From: Diploptera punctata
Lineage: Eukaryota; Arthropoda; Insecta; Blattodea; Blaberidae
DNA: 64,000 nucleotides
Reading direction: 5' to 3'
NCBI GenBank assembly: GCA_030220185.1
Contig: JASPKZ010007283.1
Coordinates: 2,038,001 to 2,102,000 of the forward strand
Part shown: positions 8,690 to 18,959 of the stretch, piece by piece
Layout: every line of letters begins with the position of its first letter
Position numbering within the stretch: position 1 is the first letter of the stretch
Translations under genes and position numbers: made by a program
Notes under the pieces: model-generated
What the model was told of the DNA's origin: nothing
The model's database searches: none
What the model saw: the letters and a program-made list of their open reading frames with translations, nothing else

Positions 8690-9620
8690 TGACAAGACTG
8701 TGCAGTTTCATTCATGTTTTGACATGCTCAGACCTGTTAATGTGGCATTGTGATGTGTCAGTAATCAGGTAACTGTGAGCTTATTAGCACGAATATCAGT
8801 AATGAGATATTCCTTCCTTTCTGTTCAGAAGTGTATTGTATATGTTGTGTTTTAGTGTTATATTTTTCCATCATGAGAAGAAAGTGTGTAAATCATGCAG
8901 ATAAGTTCTGCTTCATTCGTGGTGAGCCGACATTCTTGTCTCAGAGGCGCACTTTCACGCGACTTGTGAAAAAGGGTTAGGCCTATGAACTTTACTTTGG
9001 CCGCTGTCAAGTTGATGATTTTTATAAGAGCTGGGTCCCATATATATATATATATATATACACTGTGTTTTATGTATTAGACTGTTGACTGGTTGGAAAA
9101 ATGGTACACATCATATACCATTTAAAGTTCCATGATTTGGAGGTAACAACTGTTTAACAATTGTAAAAGGAATTACGTCTAAAACAAAATAGTTCTGCAA
9201 TGAGGCCTATCTTACTCCCTATATCAGCATATACAGATGTGACGTTAAGCTATAACTTCGATTCTGACCTAGCTGAAACTGAAATTGATTTAAATGATAA
9301 TACAAATGATTCTATATATGAAGGTAATAGCTGTTCATCAGAACCATACTTTGTCAGACATCAAGACCTTAATGACCTTATTTGGGATTTAAACCTGTCT
9401 AAACAGCGAGCTGAAGTTTTACTACCAGACACAGAGGCCGCAAACTACTCCAAAAATATGTAAAAATATGTAGTTACCATAGCTGCCTGGTGATTTCAAG
9501 ATTGCTTATTTTAAGGAAATGGTACTGGGTTTTGTATTGATATTTTGTCTGTTCTGGAAACTCTTGGGCATCAACACCAGCGTAATGAGTGGCAATTGTT
9601 CAGACTCCTCTAAGGTTAGT
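8690..9620 (+). pseudogene. Remnant of an uncharacterised repeated insect gene family (call UF), 5' part
   Basis: 8873-9025 reads RKCVNHADKFCFIRGEP and, after a stop, YELYFGRC: a cysteine-rich N-terminal segment. 9200-9463 reads through EPYFVRHQDLNDLIWDLNLSK, which parallels SCFNQSELNDLVRDLNLPKE at about 49610 in the other copy. Further on, a QRNEWQLF-like piece near 9575 corresponds to the KEWKFFIDSS segment of the 49-52 kb copy. The family is known to me only as a multi-copy protein of arthropod genomes with no assigned function. The region here is broken by stops and interrupted by a TA repeat at 9041-9060. Confidence 0.6.
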
Positions 9621-9887
9621 TTGCTGCTATATATTTGAATTTACTTCCATCAATGCCTGCAGCGCATGCCGCTGATATGAAAGAGACATATTGAAATATG
9701 AAACTACTTTCAGAGAAAATCCTATATGAAACATTTAAATGGAATATCTGTTGTGACTTAAAGGCCATTGCCTTATTGCTTGGTTTACAACTTGGGATGG
9801 TAACGTTTGGCAGTCCTCTGACATAGGGCGGAAGGGAATTTCATATTCTAGTAAGAGACTGACTACTATTGGACCATAAAGTGAGAT

Positions 9888-10020
9888 ATGTTGGAAGTTA
9901 AAATTTAAATTGTACCTGTTGGTAGGTGCTGTTGTCCTCAACAATGTTCAAATATACAATATTTTAACAAAGTTGAGGACGACGGTACCTACCAACAGGT
10001 ACAATTTAATATTTTAACTT
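9888..10020. repeat. ~50-bp-arm palindrome containing 'ggtacct...aggtac' core
   Basis: 'taaatttaaattgtacctgttggtagg' (9898 on) is inverted as 'ctaccaacaggtacaattta' (9988-10007) around 'caacaatgttcaaatata'. A single arm of the same repeat is at about 36550-36660 ('gttgaggacgac', 'ccaggtacc', 'ctcaacgg'). Family unknown. Confidence 0.6.
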
Positions 10021-10164
10021 TCATCATGTGACTTCACCTCAACGGAATTTGATATGAATTTTACTAGTATTGATAAAAAGAGATGTCCTAGATGCAAAAT
10101 ATGCTCGAACATCACTATATACCACTTTGAAGACAAGTCAGACTGAGTAATATATCATTTAGAG

Positions 10165-10715
10165 TTAGTTAGTTATTGATTTTATTAAAAATTATCATTA
10201 TCATCATGATCATAGTACATTCACGAATTTAGGCCATTTGTTGACCTGTTTCGGCCTCAAGAGAAACACCATCCAAAAGTCTTTTGAGTGGACGTCCTGG
10301 TTTCCTTCTTCCTGCAGGTTGATATCTTAACATTTGTTTGGGTGTTCTGTGATCTTACATTCGATGAACATGTTGCATCAATCTTGACTTATAATCAGAA
10401 ATTTTGTTTTCTAAAGATTCCATGTGTAATTCTTCTAAGATGTCTTCATTTTTTTTTGTGATCTAGTAGTGTGTATCCTGCAGTCCTCCGAAGATATCTC
10501 ATTTCAGCAGATCTAAGTCTCTGTATATCCTTCTGTTTCAACGTCCATACTTCGCTACCATACAAAAGAGTTGGAAGAGCCAGTGTTTTATACACTTTCA
10601 GTCTTGAATGCTTTTGGACTAACTGTGGCTTGAAGATAGAATTTATTAACCCTAAAATTCTTAAAAATTTAGTTATTTTTGCATTTATTAAAAATTATAA
10701 AACGTTCAAATGAAT
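10165..10715 (-). mobile_element. non-LTR retrotransposon 3' end (RTE-like), pseudogene
   Basis: Minus-strand translation gives the post-RT C-terminal region shared by many RTE-like LINEs: YGSEVWTLKQKDIQRL, RRTAGYTLLDHKK, RTPKQMLRYQPAGRR, KPGRPLKRLLDGV. At least one stop lies inside. The 3' tail is (ATCATT)n-type at 10190-10215. No catalytic domain is present; 5'-truncated. Confidence 0.8.
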
Positions 10716-10934
10716 ATGACTCAAACCTCCTACCGGATGAGGAAAAACTGAAATGTTAGTATATGAATTCAGCATGAAAAATATTTCTAGAGTACATTAT
10801 TTTTATTCTTGTGAAAGAAAAGAGTTCATTTTTGTAGACTAGTGTAATTTATTTTCCTTTATTTTACAAATATAGTATTAAGGTTCGTAAATGTTGCATG
10901 TTAATATCTTATATATAAGCGATAGATTAATTGC

Positions 10935-11216
10935 TTAAATGTTATTATTATCCTTGTATTTTTCGTGTATTCTAGATAGGAGCTGTTCTTCCCTTGTCTG
11001 TATTTTATTACTAGTCCTAACTTTCATTACTATCATTAACTTTATTGTGTTATTAGATTTTACTTTTATGACCAGCTTAATGGACCAGAGATGAGAACTT
11101 CTGACTATATTACATGAGATCTCGGATTCCAATTCCTTCAGACTATAAATTTTATTTTTCTTAAAAGGAATCATTCTAATGGTCGCCAATGATCTGAATT
11201 TAGGTTTCATTAACAT
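10935..11216 (-). CDS. unrecognised 93-aa open frame
   Basis: ATG at 11214-11216, lysine/serine/isoleucine-rich with no signal peptide or clear motif. No relative elsewhere in the window. It could be chance or a TE remnant; I do not assign a function. Confidence 0.12.
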   Translation of the reverse strand: MLMKPKFRSLATIRMIPFKKNKIYSLKELESEISCNIVRSSHLWSIKLVIKVKSNNTIKLMIVMKVRTSNKIQTREEQLLSRIHEKYKDNNNI

Positions 11217-11347
11217 TCATCATCTATCATATCGTCGGCATTAGAGAACTCCGCCATCTAGGCGTTGCAACTTATGAATTGCGATACAATTCTGCTATGC
11301 CATGAGAGAATACCATAAATGTCATACAGATTACCAGATGACATTAG

Positions 11348-11349
<2 letters not shown>

Positions 11350-11387
<38 letters not shown>
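11350..11387. repeat. (TA)n microsatellite
   Basis: About 18 TA units directly left of the TIR element at 11390-12050. Confidence 0.95.
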
Positions 11388-11389
<2 letters not shown>

Positions 11390-12050
11390 TGATATAAGTT
11401 TATTAGTGGAAGGCAGACGCGGGGTTTGTACTGTGCGATGACGCTGGCTTATACGTGCACGCACGGGACCTGAAATGTGCGCTGACTCAGCAGTTTACGA
11501 GTTCACGGCCACAGTCAGATAGTGTACCTCGAGTAGATAAAGTGCTTGATTGCTTTTCCTTGTGAACTGAATGACGTGTGTGTAATGTAAACTGAATGAA
11601 AAGTGGTATAAGTTATTTCAATATTAAAATTTGTACCTTGTAAAACATAAGTGTAAAGTGAATCACGTGTGCATGAATGTAAACTGTATAAGGCTAATAA
11701 CGTTTCTACTGAAGAACGTGTATTTATTTATGAACAATATTTATTAACTCAGTCTGCCAGCCAAGTACGAAAACGTTTTGAAACAGGATTCCCGGGTGTA
11801 AAAATTCCATCAAGTCCATAATATGTACAACACATTTTATAAAGAGCTGTCAAAAATGTATGGACAACGAAGGTGAAAGTTCCAACACCTGCTTCAATAA
11901 AGTTGGTAAGTACAACAATTTGTAAAATAGTAACGAAAATGTGTGTGGATGTATCACCGCGATCCTACGCTGTCCGTTCCCCGCCGCGAATGCGTCAGCA
12001 GTGTATAGTGAAATCCCCGTGTCTGCCTTCCACTACTAAACTGATCTCAC
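11390..12050 (+). mobile_element. Non-autonomous TIR element with DUF4817-like helix-turn-helix remnant
   Basis: The left end 'gtttattagtggaaggcag' (11397 on) and the reverse complement of 'ctgccttccactactaaac' (12022-12040) form terminal inverted repeats. They extend about 50 bp inward (gcggggtttgtactg / cggggatttcactat). Inside, plus 11699-11815 encodes STEERVFIYEQYLLTQSA then QVRKRFETGFPGVKIPSS. This resembles the DUF4817-type N-terminal DNA-binding domain found on insect Tc1/mariner-related proteins. The catalytic part is absent, so this is a deletion derivative. Both sides are TA/GT microsatellites. Confidence 0.65.
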
Positions 12051-12087
<37 letters not shown>

Positions 12088-12129
12088 TTACTTCTTATAG
12101 ACAAAATTTCACTTTCATATTTATTACAG

Positions 12130-12492
12130 TAGTAGTATGCCCTTTTGTCCTTAAATAAGACTTAGGCGTTTTCTGTCCCTACATGGGTGATATAGAACCA
12201 TATTAATTTAGTTACACTTGTTTTCGTATATATGTCATTGAGGGGCCCGGGATCATCATTACCCCTCATACTCATAGTGACATCTAGGAAACCAAGGTAT
12301 TACTAGGATGGGAACGTTACGTAAATTTTGCACTGAGACTATTTTTATTCAGGCTATGTTTCTTTTAAGAGCCTGAAAATCTTTAGATTCCTCCATCGTT
12401 AAAAGTCCATCGACCACGGCAGAGTTTGAATCCGCGACCTTCGGGGCTAGAGGCCAGAAACATATCAACTAGACTGTCGCAGCCGACCTTAG
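12130..12492 (-). mobile_element. tRNA-derived SINE family S2
   Basis: Minus-strand copy from 12492. A-box region 'agtctagttgatatg', B-box GGATTCAAACTC, then 'ctcaggctc...aaagaa', 'accttggtttcctagatgtc', 'aagtgtaactaaatta'. An internal deletion around 12400 removes the 'caagtcctccggga' block. Flanked by TTATTACAG at 12121-12129 and 12493-12501, an exact 9-bp target-site duplication. Confidence 0.85.
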
Positions 12493-12501
12493 TTATTACA
12501 G

Positions 12502-13560
12502 AAGATGAGAAAAGAACTGTACTTAAATTTTCTCAGGCACGGGATTGTCGAACTTTAATATAAAAACTAAATGTAATGGAGATATCTAAAATAAATTACA
12601 TATTTAAGTTCAAATGAAACCTTAGTTAACACAAAACAGTAACTAGAATCAGAACTAATGGAGTTACAAGTTACCTCAGTTCATAGCTGACTTCATTTTA
12701 CATCCAGACAGAAATATGCAACTTAGCTCTACAATAATGAGGTTCTTTAAGCTTTAATTAATCTTTGTTTCAGTTTAATTGGTAAATGTCAGAAGATGAA
12801 GACAAGCACCAACTTTTTGACCTAATTTTGGTTATGTTTTCAACCCAGAAGTGATTTTTGTTATAAATTTTAAATAGCCATGACACAGGATTGTGTAATC
12901 TAAACTAATTCCTCAACTGATTTAGAGAATGCATCGTCCGTTTGTTAATAAGTAGTATGCGTACAGATATTAGGAGAATACAAATTATGACTCTCTAAAA
13001 ATAGTCAAATACCTCGTTATCTAATTAATGAAGCGCATGAATGCATTCCTCTGTACCTATGGCTGTCGATTTTTGGAATATGATTTTGAGGTAAACTCTT
13101 AAAATCTAATGGTCGGATATAGCTGATCTTAACAATTAATTTCAACGACATATGGACCTACGAATTCGTTAAGAAAAATATACAATTTCGGATATTAGAG
13201 TTATGGTTAAATTTTAGCTTTAGCTTAATTCTAATGTTGTGTGATTCCGGGTCCCACATGAAATTGTTCCATTTTACAGGTTTACGAATTTACCTTAAAA
13301 TTTAAAATGTTATTCTATATGCCTACATTGGTTCCTCCAAAACAAAGATTACGGCCACTGGAGCGTTAACAGAAATACACACAAACACGGAAATGCCACA
13401 CACACACGTATATGTAATATATCAAGCATCATGAGAATTTTGTGAAGCTACAATAGTAGCGACTGCAGGTTGAGAGAACCAACTAAAATGGTAGAAGACC
13501 TAACACACTGACCTCATTTCACCCAATACTTCCAGGATAGTCAACCATCTATGCGATGTT
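12502..13560. other. unassigned AT-rich sequence
   Basis: No ORF over 60 codons, no RNA gene and no repeat shared with the rest of the window recognised. Confidence 0.5.
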
Positions 13561-13696
13561 AAGCCAGATTATATATATATATATATATATATATATAGGC
13601 CTATATATAGATATTATAAATATATTTTTGACATTTGGCAATGAAGGCAAATATGATATGAAAAGAAAAATCAAAATTGTATGTTTGTGTTGGAAT

Positions 13697-13771
13697 TCTT
13701 GGTAGCTCAGTTGGTTAGAGCGCTAAAGGTACAGACTTTTAGAGACTCGAGTTCAAATCCCGACTCAGGCA
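13697..13771 (+). tRNA. tRNA-like head, solo unit between TA arrays
   Basis: 'ttggtagctcagttggttag' (A box), anticodon-like arm CTAAAG/GTACAGA/CTTTTAG, B box GAGTTCAAATCCCG. Its flanks 'gacatttggcaatgaagg' and 'tttttcttttcatat' match the outside of the 7787-8190 element. It is therefore one terminus of that family, with TA arrays at 13571-13598 and 13793-13812. Confidence 0.55.
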
Positions 13772-13819
13772 TTCATTTTTCTTTTCATATCTATATATAT
13801 ATATATATATCTGTATGTG

Positions 13820-14135
13820 TGTGTGTGTAATTATAAAGCGATTTCAACTACACTCCTTAAGAGGCTCTTGGGACAATGAGAAGTTAAGGCTTACACCTTC
13901 CTAGATAATCGGCACGAGATGTCAATCGAGTTGTCACCCCTGCGTGACGGCTTGTCTTTAGTTCCAGAACGTAAGTCTGGTACTGATTTCTGTTAGAGGA
14001 TGAGCCGATCCCAGTGCATAGACTCACTAGAAGGCTTTAGGCAGTTATGGATTTTTACCCCATCGAAGTCGAACTCTCGATCTTCCGGCTTATATTTTAT
14101 TGCTTAACCAACTACATTACGACGTGCCACAACTG
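13820..14135 (-). mobile_element. tRNA-derived SINE (family S3), single copy
   Basis: On minus from 14135: 'ggcacgtcgtaatgtagttg', 'ggttaagcaata', 'gccggaagatcgagag', B box GAGTTCGACTTCG, then 'gatggggtaaaaatcc', and a ~220-bp body ending in 'gtagttgaaatcgc' near 13832. tRNA-like A and B boxes at the 5' end with an unrelated body make it a SINE. Only one copy in this window. Confidence 0.6.
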
Positions 14136-14169
14136 TGTATGTATTATATATATATATATATATATATAT

Positions 14170-14779
14170 TGGCATGATAATATTGGGTATCTAATTTGGG
14201 TCAGTAGATGTTTGTGAAAATTTAAAAATCATTTGATGGGGACAATCTGAGTAGCTACGTTCGAAACGTTGGCTCGGGTGACTAACGAATTCGGATTCAA
14301 TAGCTGCCGGGTTTGAAAATTGTATATATAAAATGTATTTAATTCAATTCATTTGATTGTAAAATTTTCAGTCTTGGAACCAGGAGGTGTGGTGGTGTAA
14401 AATATTCAATCCCTAGATTGTGCAACAATTGCACATTACATAATATGGCGAGGAGGTAAGTGTTACATTTCATAGCGTTCCGTGTCAGATGGGGACTTTG
14501 AGCCTACAACACCCTTGGTATTTTCCGACAGGAGTAGGCTTCGTACCGCCACCGAGTTTCACCATCTCCATTCTCTTCATCGTCGTCACTTATACAACAC
14601 ACTTTAAAATATATAAGCATATAAACGTACACTCATCCTACACTCCACTCTGCGTACAATAAAAGAATACATCATACGGTAGTGAACTATCGGAGTGCTG
14701 CGTAAATTGAAAATAGGCCATATTAACTTCATCTCTCCGCACATCGCGAAGTATGAAAAATTCAGTGGGTGTTAAAAGG

Positions 14780-14780
<1 letters not shown>
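14170..14780. other. unassigned sequence
   Basis: Nothing recognised; the minus frame 14638-14883 is a read-through of the CA repeat. Confidence 0.5.

Positions 14781-14840
<60 letters not shown>
14781..14840. repeat. (CA)30 microsatellite
   Basis: Sixty bases of perfect CA repeat, 14 bp left of the Tc1 element's left end. Confidence 0.98.
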
Positions 14841-14842
<2 letters not shown>

Positions 14843-14854
14843 TATAGGCTATTA

Positions 14855-16441
14855 CAGTGGAGGAAATTGGTATAAAGGCACAAACGTTTAGTAGTAAAAC
14901 AACCTGAAATATTTATGCAAATACCGTATGTGTGTCATATATTACATATACTTATCTTGGACATAATTTCATACACGTCTCCACATTTTGTATTTATTAT
15001 ATACGTAAATATTACGTAAAAACTAAGAAAACGCTGTCCTAGGGGTAGAAATCGGTATAAAGGCAGGCCAACTTCTGGCTCTTTCACAGACATAAATGTA
15101 AACAAAACACTGCAGTTGCATGGAGACGACGTGTCTGTGAGCATCGTTCATCAGTTACAAGTCAGCAGTACGTACAATGCTGCGTGGAAAGCCTCTATCA
15201 AATGAAGAGAAATCAAGAGTTAGTGCCTTTAATGAGATGGGCCTATCCAATCGACAAATAGCTACGAAATTGGAGCTTCAAGATGCGAAATTGATAATTT
15301 TGCCAAATTGGGCTCATAATATGGAAAAAACGGGAAGTATGGAGGGACAAGAAAATTGTCTGGGCGCACTAAACGTCTCATTTTACGTAAAGCAAAAGGT
15401 ACGAGTATGTTTTCTTCTCAAATCCAGGCTGATTTGAAGTTTTGCCAGTAACAGCCAGACGAGTAAGACAAATTCTGTCAAAAGACAAGAACCTAAAATT
15501 TAAAAAACGTCTTAGTAAACCACCTCAGAACAATGCACATAAGACAGCTAGAATGACTTTTGCTGAAGAACACATGTCCTGAACCTCAGAATGGAATAAA
15601 GTAATACTCAGTGACAAGAAGAAGTTTAATCTGGACGGGCATGATGGCTTTCAGTATTACTAGCACGACCTCCGTACTGAAGAGCAAGTTAGAATGAGTA
15701 GAAACTTCGGTGGTGGAGGTGTTATGATTTGGGCAGCATTCTCCTTTAAAGGAAGATCGAAACTGGCATGGATACGCACCAAGACGAATTTTGAGTCCTG
15801 CATTCAGCAGCTTCTGGAGTCAGAATTGATACGAATGTATGAGGAATTTGGCGAAGATATAATTTTTCAGGAAGATAATGCTTCCATTCACGTGTCTGCC
15901 AAATCAAAGGAGTGGTTCAGGAAGAAAGAAATACCTCTTTTGACGTGGCCGGCCAGAAGTCCTGATTTAAACCTGATTGAGAACTTATGGGGGATCCTGG
16001 CAAGGCCTGTGTATCTCAATGGACGGCAGTTTGGGACAGTGACTGAGCAGAAAAATGTTATTCGGGAAGAGTGGGCTTCAATCTCAGTGGAAGAAATAAA
16101 CACCCTAATCAAGTCAATGCCAAAGAGAATCTTCCAAGTAATTAACAACAATGGAGGTTCAACTACATTTTAGAACTTAGTTGTAAACTTTGTGCTCAGT
16201 CTTTTTGGTTTAATCTGTGTACTACACAAAGTGCCTTTATACTAATTTCCACCCATATGTGAGAGTGATTTCAGTTCTCATATACTTTTTTGGACGGAAA
16301 TGGATAATTAATTTTGACATTATTTGTGTGTGTTTTATACTCGATCACCTCCTAAGTTAAGATAGAAAAATGCCAAAGAAAGAGTAAATAAACTTGTGTT
16401 CACACTTCTAACAAGTGCCTTTATACCAATTTCCACCACTG
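14855..16441 (+). mobile_element. Tc1-family DNA transposon, complete ends, IR/DR type
   Basis: Outer termini: 'cagtggaggaaattggtata' at 14855 and its near-perfect inverse ending 'ttccaccactg' at 16441, ~27 bp each. The TA dinucleotides at 14853-14854 and 16442-16443 are the expected target duplication. A second, inner pair lies at 15042-15065 ('ggggtagaaatcggtata') and 16231-16254. Each inner copy is offset 187 bp from its outer copy on both sides, the inverted/direct-repeat arrangement known from some Tc1 elements. Total 1587 bp. The transposase inside is broken. Confidence 0.92.
15177..16173 (+). pseudogene. Tc1 transposase (DD34E), inactivated
   Basis: Starts MLRGKPLSNEEKSRVSAF with the helix-turn-helix MGLSNRQIATKL. 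The frame is lost after about residue 35, and a second DNA-binding part (VTARRVRQILSKD) appears in another frame near 15445. The catalytic domain is in the frame of 15694-16173. First Asp in ILSDKKKFNLDG (codon 15613), second Asp in FQEDNASIH (15874), Glu in SPDLNLIENLW (15979). There are exactly 34 residues between the last two, hence DD34E. All three catalytic codons survive, but in-frame TGA at 15580 and TAG at 15661 plus at least one N-terminal frameshift destroy it. The intact pieces are open frames 15177-15437 and 15694-16173. Confidence 0.92.
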
Positions 16442-16443
16442 TA

Positions 16444-16990
16444 TTTAAGATTTGGGCACGGAAATTTCTAACAATTAGCGACGATCACGATATACGAATA
16501 TGTCGAATGTGCGGGAACTTTGAAGACGAGATACATATATTAGGAAAATGTAATGATTTAGAATATTGGAGACGTCAGTTATTACCGGAAAGATTTCTAA
16601 ATTCAAATCGGGGAAGATTGGCATGCTACGAGTTAATGTTAAATCCAGAAAATTCGATGACGTGGGTAAATTTCTGGACAAAACGCAGAAAATAAGAACA
16701 ACACTCATTCATGAATAAATATATGTTATCAAAATGCAATACCATTAATTCTTAATAATTATACATAACTTAATTAATGTATAATTCTATTGTATTATGT
16801 AATTGTAATATTATGGTGTTTTCTTTATGTAATTGTAATGTTATTGTTTTGTTTTTTGTTTATACTATTGCCAATTATTACTTTATTGTAACGGACTGTC
16901 AACAGCACGTACGGCTTACTGCCCATGCGACCCATATTTGTAAATAATATTGTAAATGTCTTACTTTTGTCTAATAAAGTCCTGCTACTA
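16444..16990 (+). mobile_element. 5'-truncated copy of the two-ORF LINE found at 54.6-59.3 kb
   Basis: 16444-16695 matches the last ~80 codons of the LINE ORF2 (DDHDIRICRMCGNFEDEIH, CNDLEYWRRQLLPERF), including the CCHC-like motif. 16696-16990 matches its 3' UTR through 'aataaagtcctgctactac'. There is about 10% divergence from the 58670-59312 copy. It begins right at the TA on the right flank of the Tc1 element, so the Tc1 may have removed or marks its 5' boundary. Confidence 0.9.
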
Positions 16991-17520
16991 CTCTTAATTA
17001 AGATTTCGCTAATAGGCCTATACTACACAGAGTTTAGTTCTGCACTAATGAGTTTAATCAGTTTAATTTCACTTTAGTTGATACAATTTAAACGTAGGAT
17101 AGAAAATGTCACTTTTACCAACGTTATTAATCGTTTACAACTTGGGTTATGTTTAAAGTTGATGTAAAAATTAAAGAGAAGGTACTTGGAGAGTTTTTGT
17201 GCTGAGTTAGAATTCGCTCTCTACTTGAAGTTATTTGAATAACAAGCGGCTGAGGGCAAGATGTTACTCTGGTTTAATTCAATTATTTTCAGTGACGTCT
17301 GCCAACTTGTTATACTTCACATTATTTTGTTAACTTTCTTATTCTTCAAATATTGTTTATTCCATTTCTGGATTTGTGCACAAGTGGGATATTTGTTAAG
17401 TTTTCAACATAACTCATCAAACTAATTTCGCATCTTATTTAAGAAATGGTGTCATAGTTTCCGCGAAAATATGAATGTATGGCTCCACTCCATTGCCTGA
17501 AGTTATATTGATTTGTTATT
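16991..17520. other. unassigned AT-rich sequence
   Basis: Nothing recognised. Confidence 0.5.
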
Positions 17521-17528
17521 TTTAAAAA

Positions 17529-17544
17529 CAACAACAACAACAAC

Positions 17545-17580
<36 letters not shown>
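17529..17580. repeat. (AAC)n(AAT)n microsatellite
   Basis: Trinucleotide run directly left of a SINE S1; the same AAT run continues on its other side from 17934. Confidence 0.95.
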
Positions 17581-17932
17581 CTATCCATAGTAATTCTGCC
17601 CGAGTGCAGGTCCTTCACTGCAATCATAGTATTTCCATGCTATGCTTGCAGCTTTACTAGGGAATTGCAGGTGTGGTAACTTCCCGTTGCTTTCCACACC
17701 AGTGAAGGATGATGATGGAGATGATAATGATAATGATAATGTTAAGGATAATGATGATGGCCATAAGATTTCGGGGACCGTTTGGGCCTTAAAGTTTTTC
17801 CTGACATTTGTCTTACAGGTGAGGAAAAACCCCAATAAAAATCTCACCCAGAAAAACTGCCCCGACCGGGAATCGAACCCGGGCCCGCTGCATGACAAGG
17901 CTGCATGCTAGCTTGAGACCACAACGGTGGAC

Positions 17933-17933
<1 letters not shown>
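17581..17933 (-). mobile_element. SINE family S1, full-length, inserted in an AAT array
   Basis: On minus from 17933: 'gtccaccgttgtgg', B box GGGTTCGATTCCCGG, 'gaaaaactttaaggcccaaac', 'atggccatcatc', 'gggaagttaccac', and the 'ctatggatag' tail. AAT repeats on both sides show insertion into, and duplication of, the microsatellite. Compared with other copies it has an expanded GATAAT block at 17715-17755. Confidence 0.92.
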
Positions 17934-18012
<79 letters not shown>

Positions 18013-18114
18013 TACTCTGTTATTATTTTTTATTTATTTTACCTGTAGGAGTGAAGAGAGTAAAGTCTTCCACTTCACCAGGATTAAATCATACAGTGCA
18101 TTAGGACAACTAGA

Positions 18115-18174
<60 letters not shown>
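17934..18174. repeat. (AAT)n arrays around a short SINE-like fragment
   Basis: AAT runs at 17934-18012 and 18114-18174. Between them 18035-18110 reads 'tttattttacctgtaggagt' to 'cttccacttcacc', a relative of the repeats at 18176-18250 and 63055-63210. Confidence 0.9.
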
Positions 18175-18175
<1 letters not shown>

Positions 18176-18250
18176 GTTTATTTTAACAGATGGAGGTAAG
18201 ACAATAAGTCTTCTCTTCCACATCACAGGGTTAAATTATACAGATATTAA
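18176..18250 (+). repeat. S5 repeat fragment ('cttctcttccac' family)
   Basis: 'gtttattttaacagatggag', 'cttctcttccacatcac', 'gggttaaattata'. Three copies in the window (18035, 18176, 63055), each beside simple repeats. Probably the 3' part of a SINE or LINE; direction assumed. Confidence 0.5.
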
Positions 18251-18289
18251 AAATAGTGAATTTTTCTGCCGAATTCGAAAGGAATGTAG

Positions 18290-18662
18290 GAACTGATAAA
18301 GAAAATACTAAGATTAAATGGTCAGAAACAATATTAAATAAAGAATTATGGGGAAAACAACTGACCAAAAAGAAATTAAAATAGGAATAAAAAGGGAAAA
18401 TGGAACTGGATAGGACATATTTTAAGGAAATACCATGATACGATTGAAAGAATTGCATTGGATTCTAACCCCCAAGGACACAGTAGAAGAGGAAGACTGA
18501 AACAGACATGGAAGAGAACCATGTTGAAAGAAATTGCAAAGGAGGGGAAAACCTGGAGGGAGGTGAAGAATTTGGCTCAGAATTGGAGCCGTTGGCGACA
18601 CTTTGTGGATGTTCTATGCTCCTGATTAGAGATAAAAGAGATGATGATGATGATGATGATGA
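18290..18662 (+). mobile_element. non-LTR retrotransposon 3' end (C-terminal LINE ORF), family 2
   Basis: Plus translation after a stop: KWNWIGHILRKYHDTIERIA, NPQGHSRRGRLKQTWKRT, KTWREVKNLAQNWSRWR, VDVLCS, stop. This W-x-GH...R-RGRP-x-x-W...W-x-x-FV order is the standard C-terminus of RTE-like LINE proteins. 3' tail (GAT)n at 18639-18662. Only the C-terminus remains. Confidence 0.82.
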
Positions 18663-18734
18663 TATAGTACCTATGATTTTTTTAAAATCTTCAACGATCT
18701 TCCTTACTGTACACAAAAACTGAGATGTTTTACA

Positions 18735-18795
18735 CCCACACACACATACACACCCACACACACACCCACACACACATACACACACACACACACGC
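18735..18795. repeat. imperfect (CA)n microsatellite
   Basis: CA/CCA interrupted run. Confidence 0.9.
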
Positions 18796-18959
18796 ACAAG
18801 TTGAGTGGTTGACAGCACAAGTGCAGCATGTTAAGTTTAGATGTTAAAAATTATAATGCAAAATAAAATCTTGGGGGCATTTAAAACTCTGTAATCATAT
18901 TTCAGATTTTTTCGTAAACTGTATTAATGGTCAAATGCAGTTACAATTATTTTAACATT

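Noticed and set aside
14638..14883. 81-aa frame with a Cys-Val repeat
   Set aside because: Product of the (CA)30 run read on minus.
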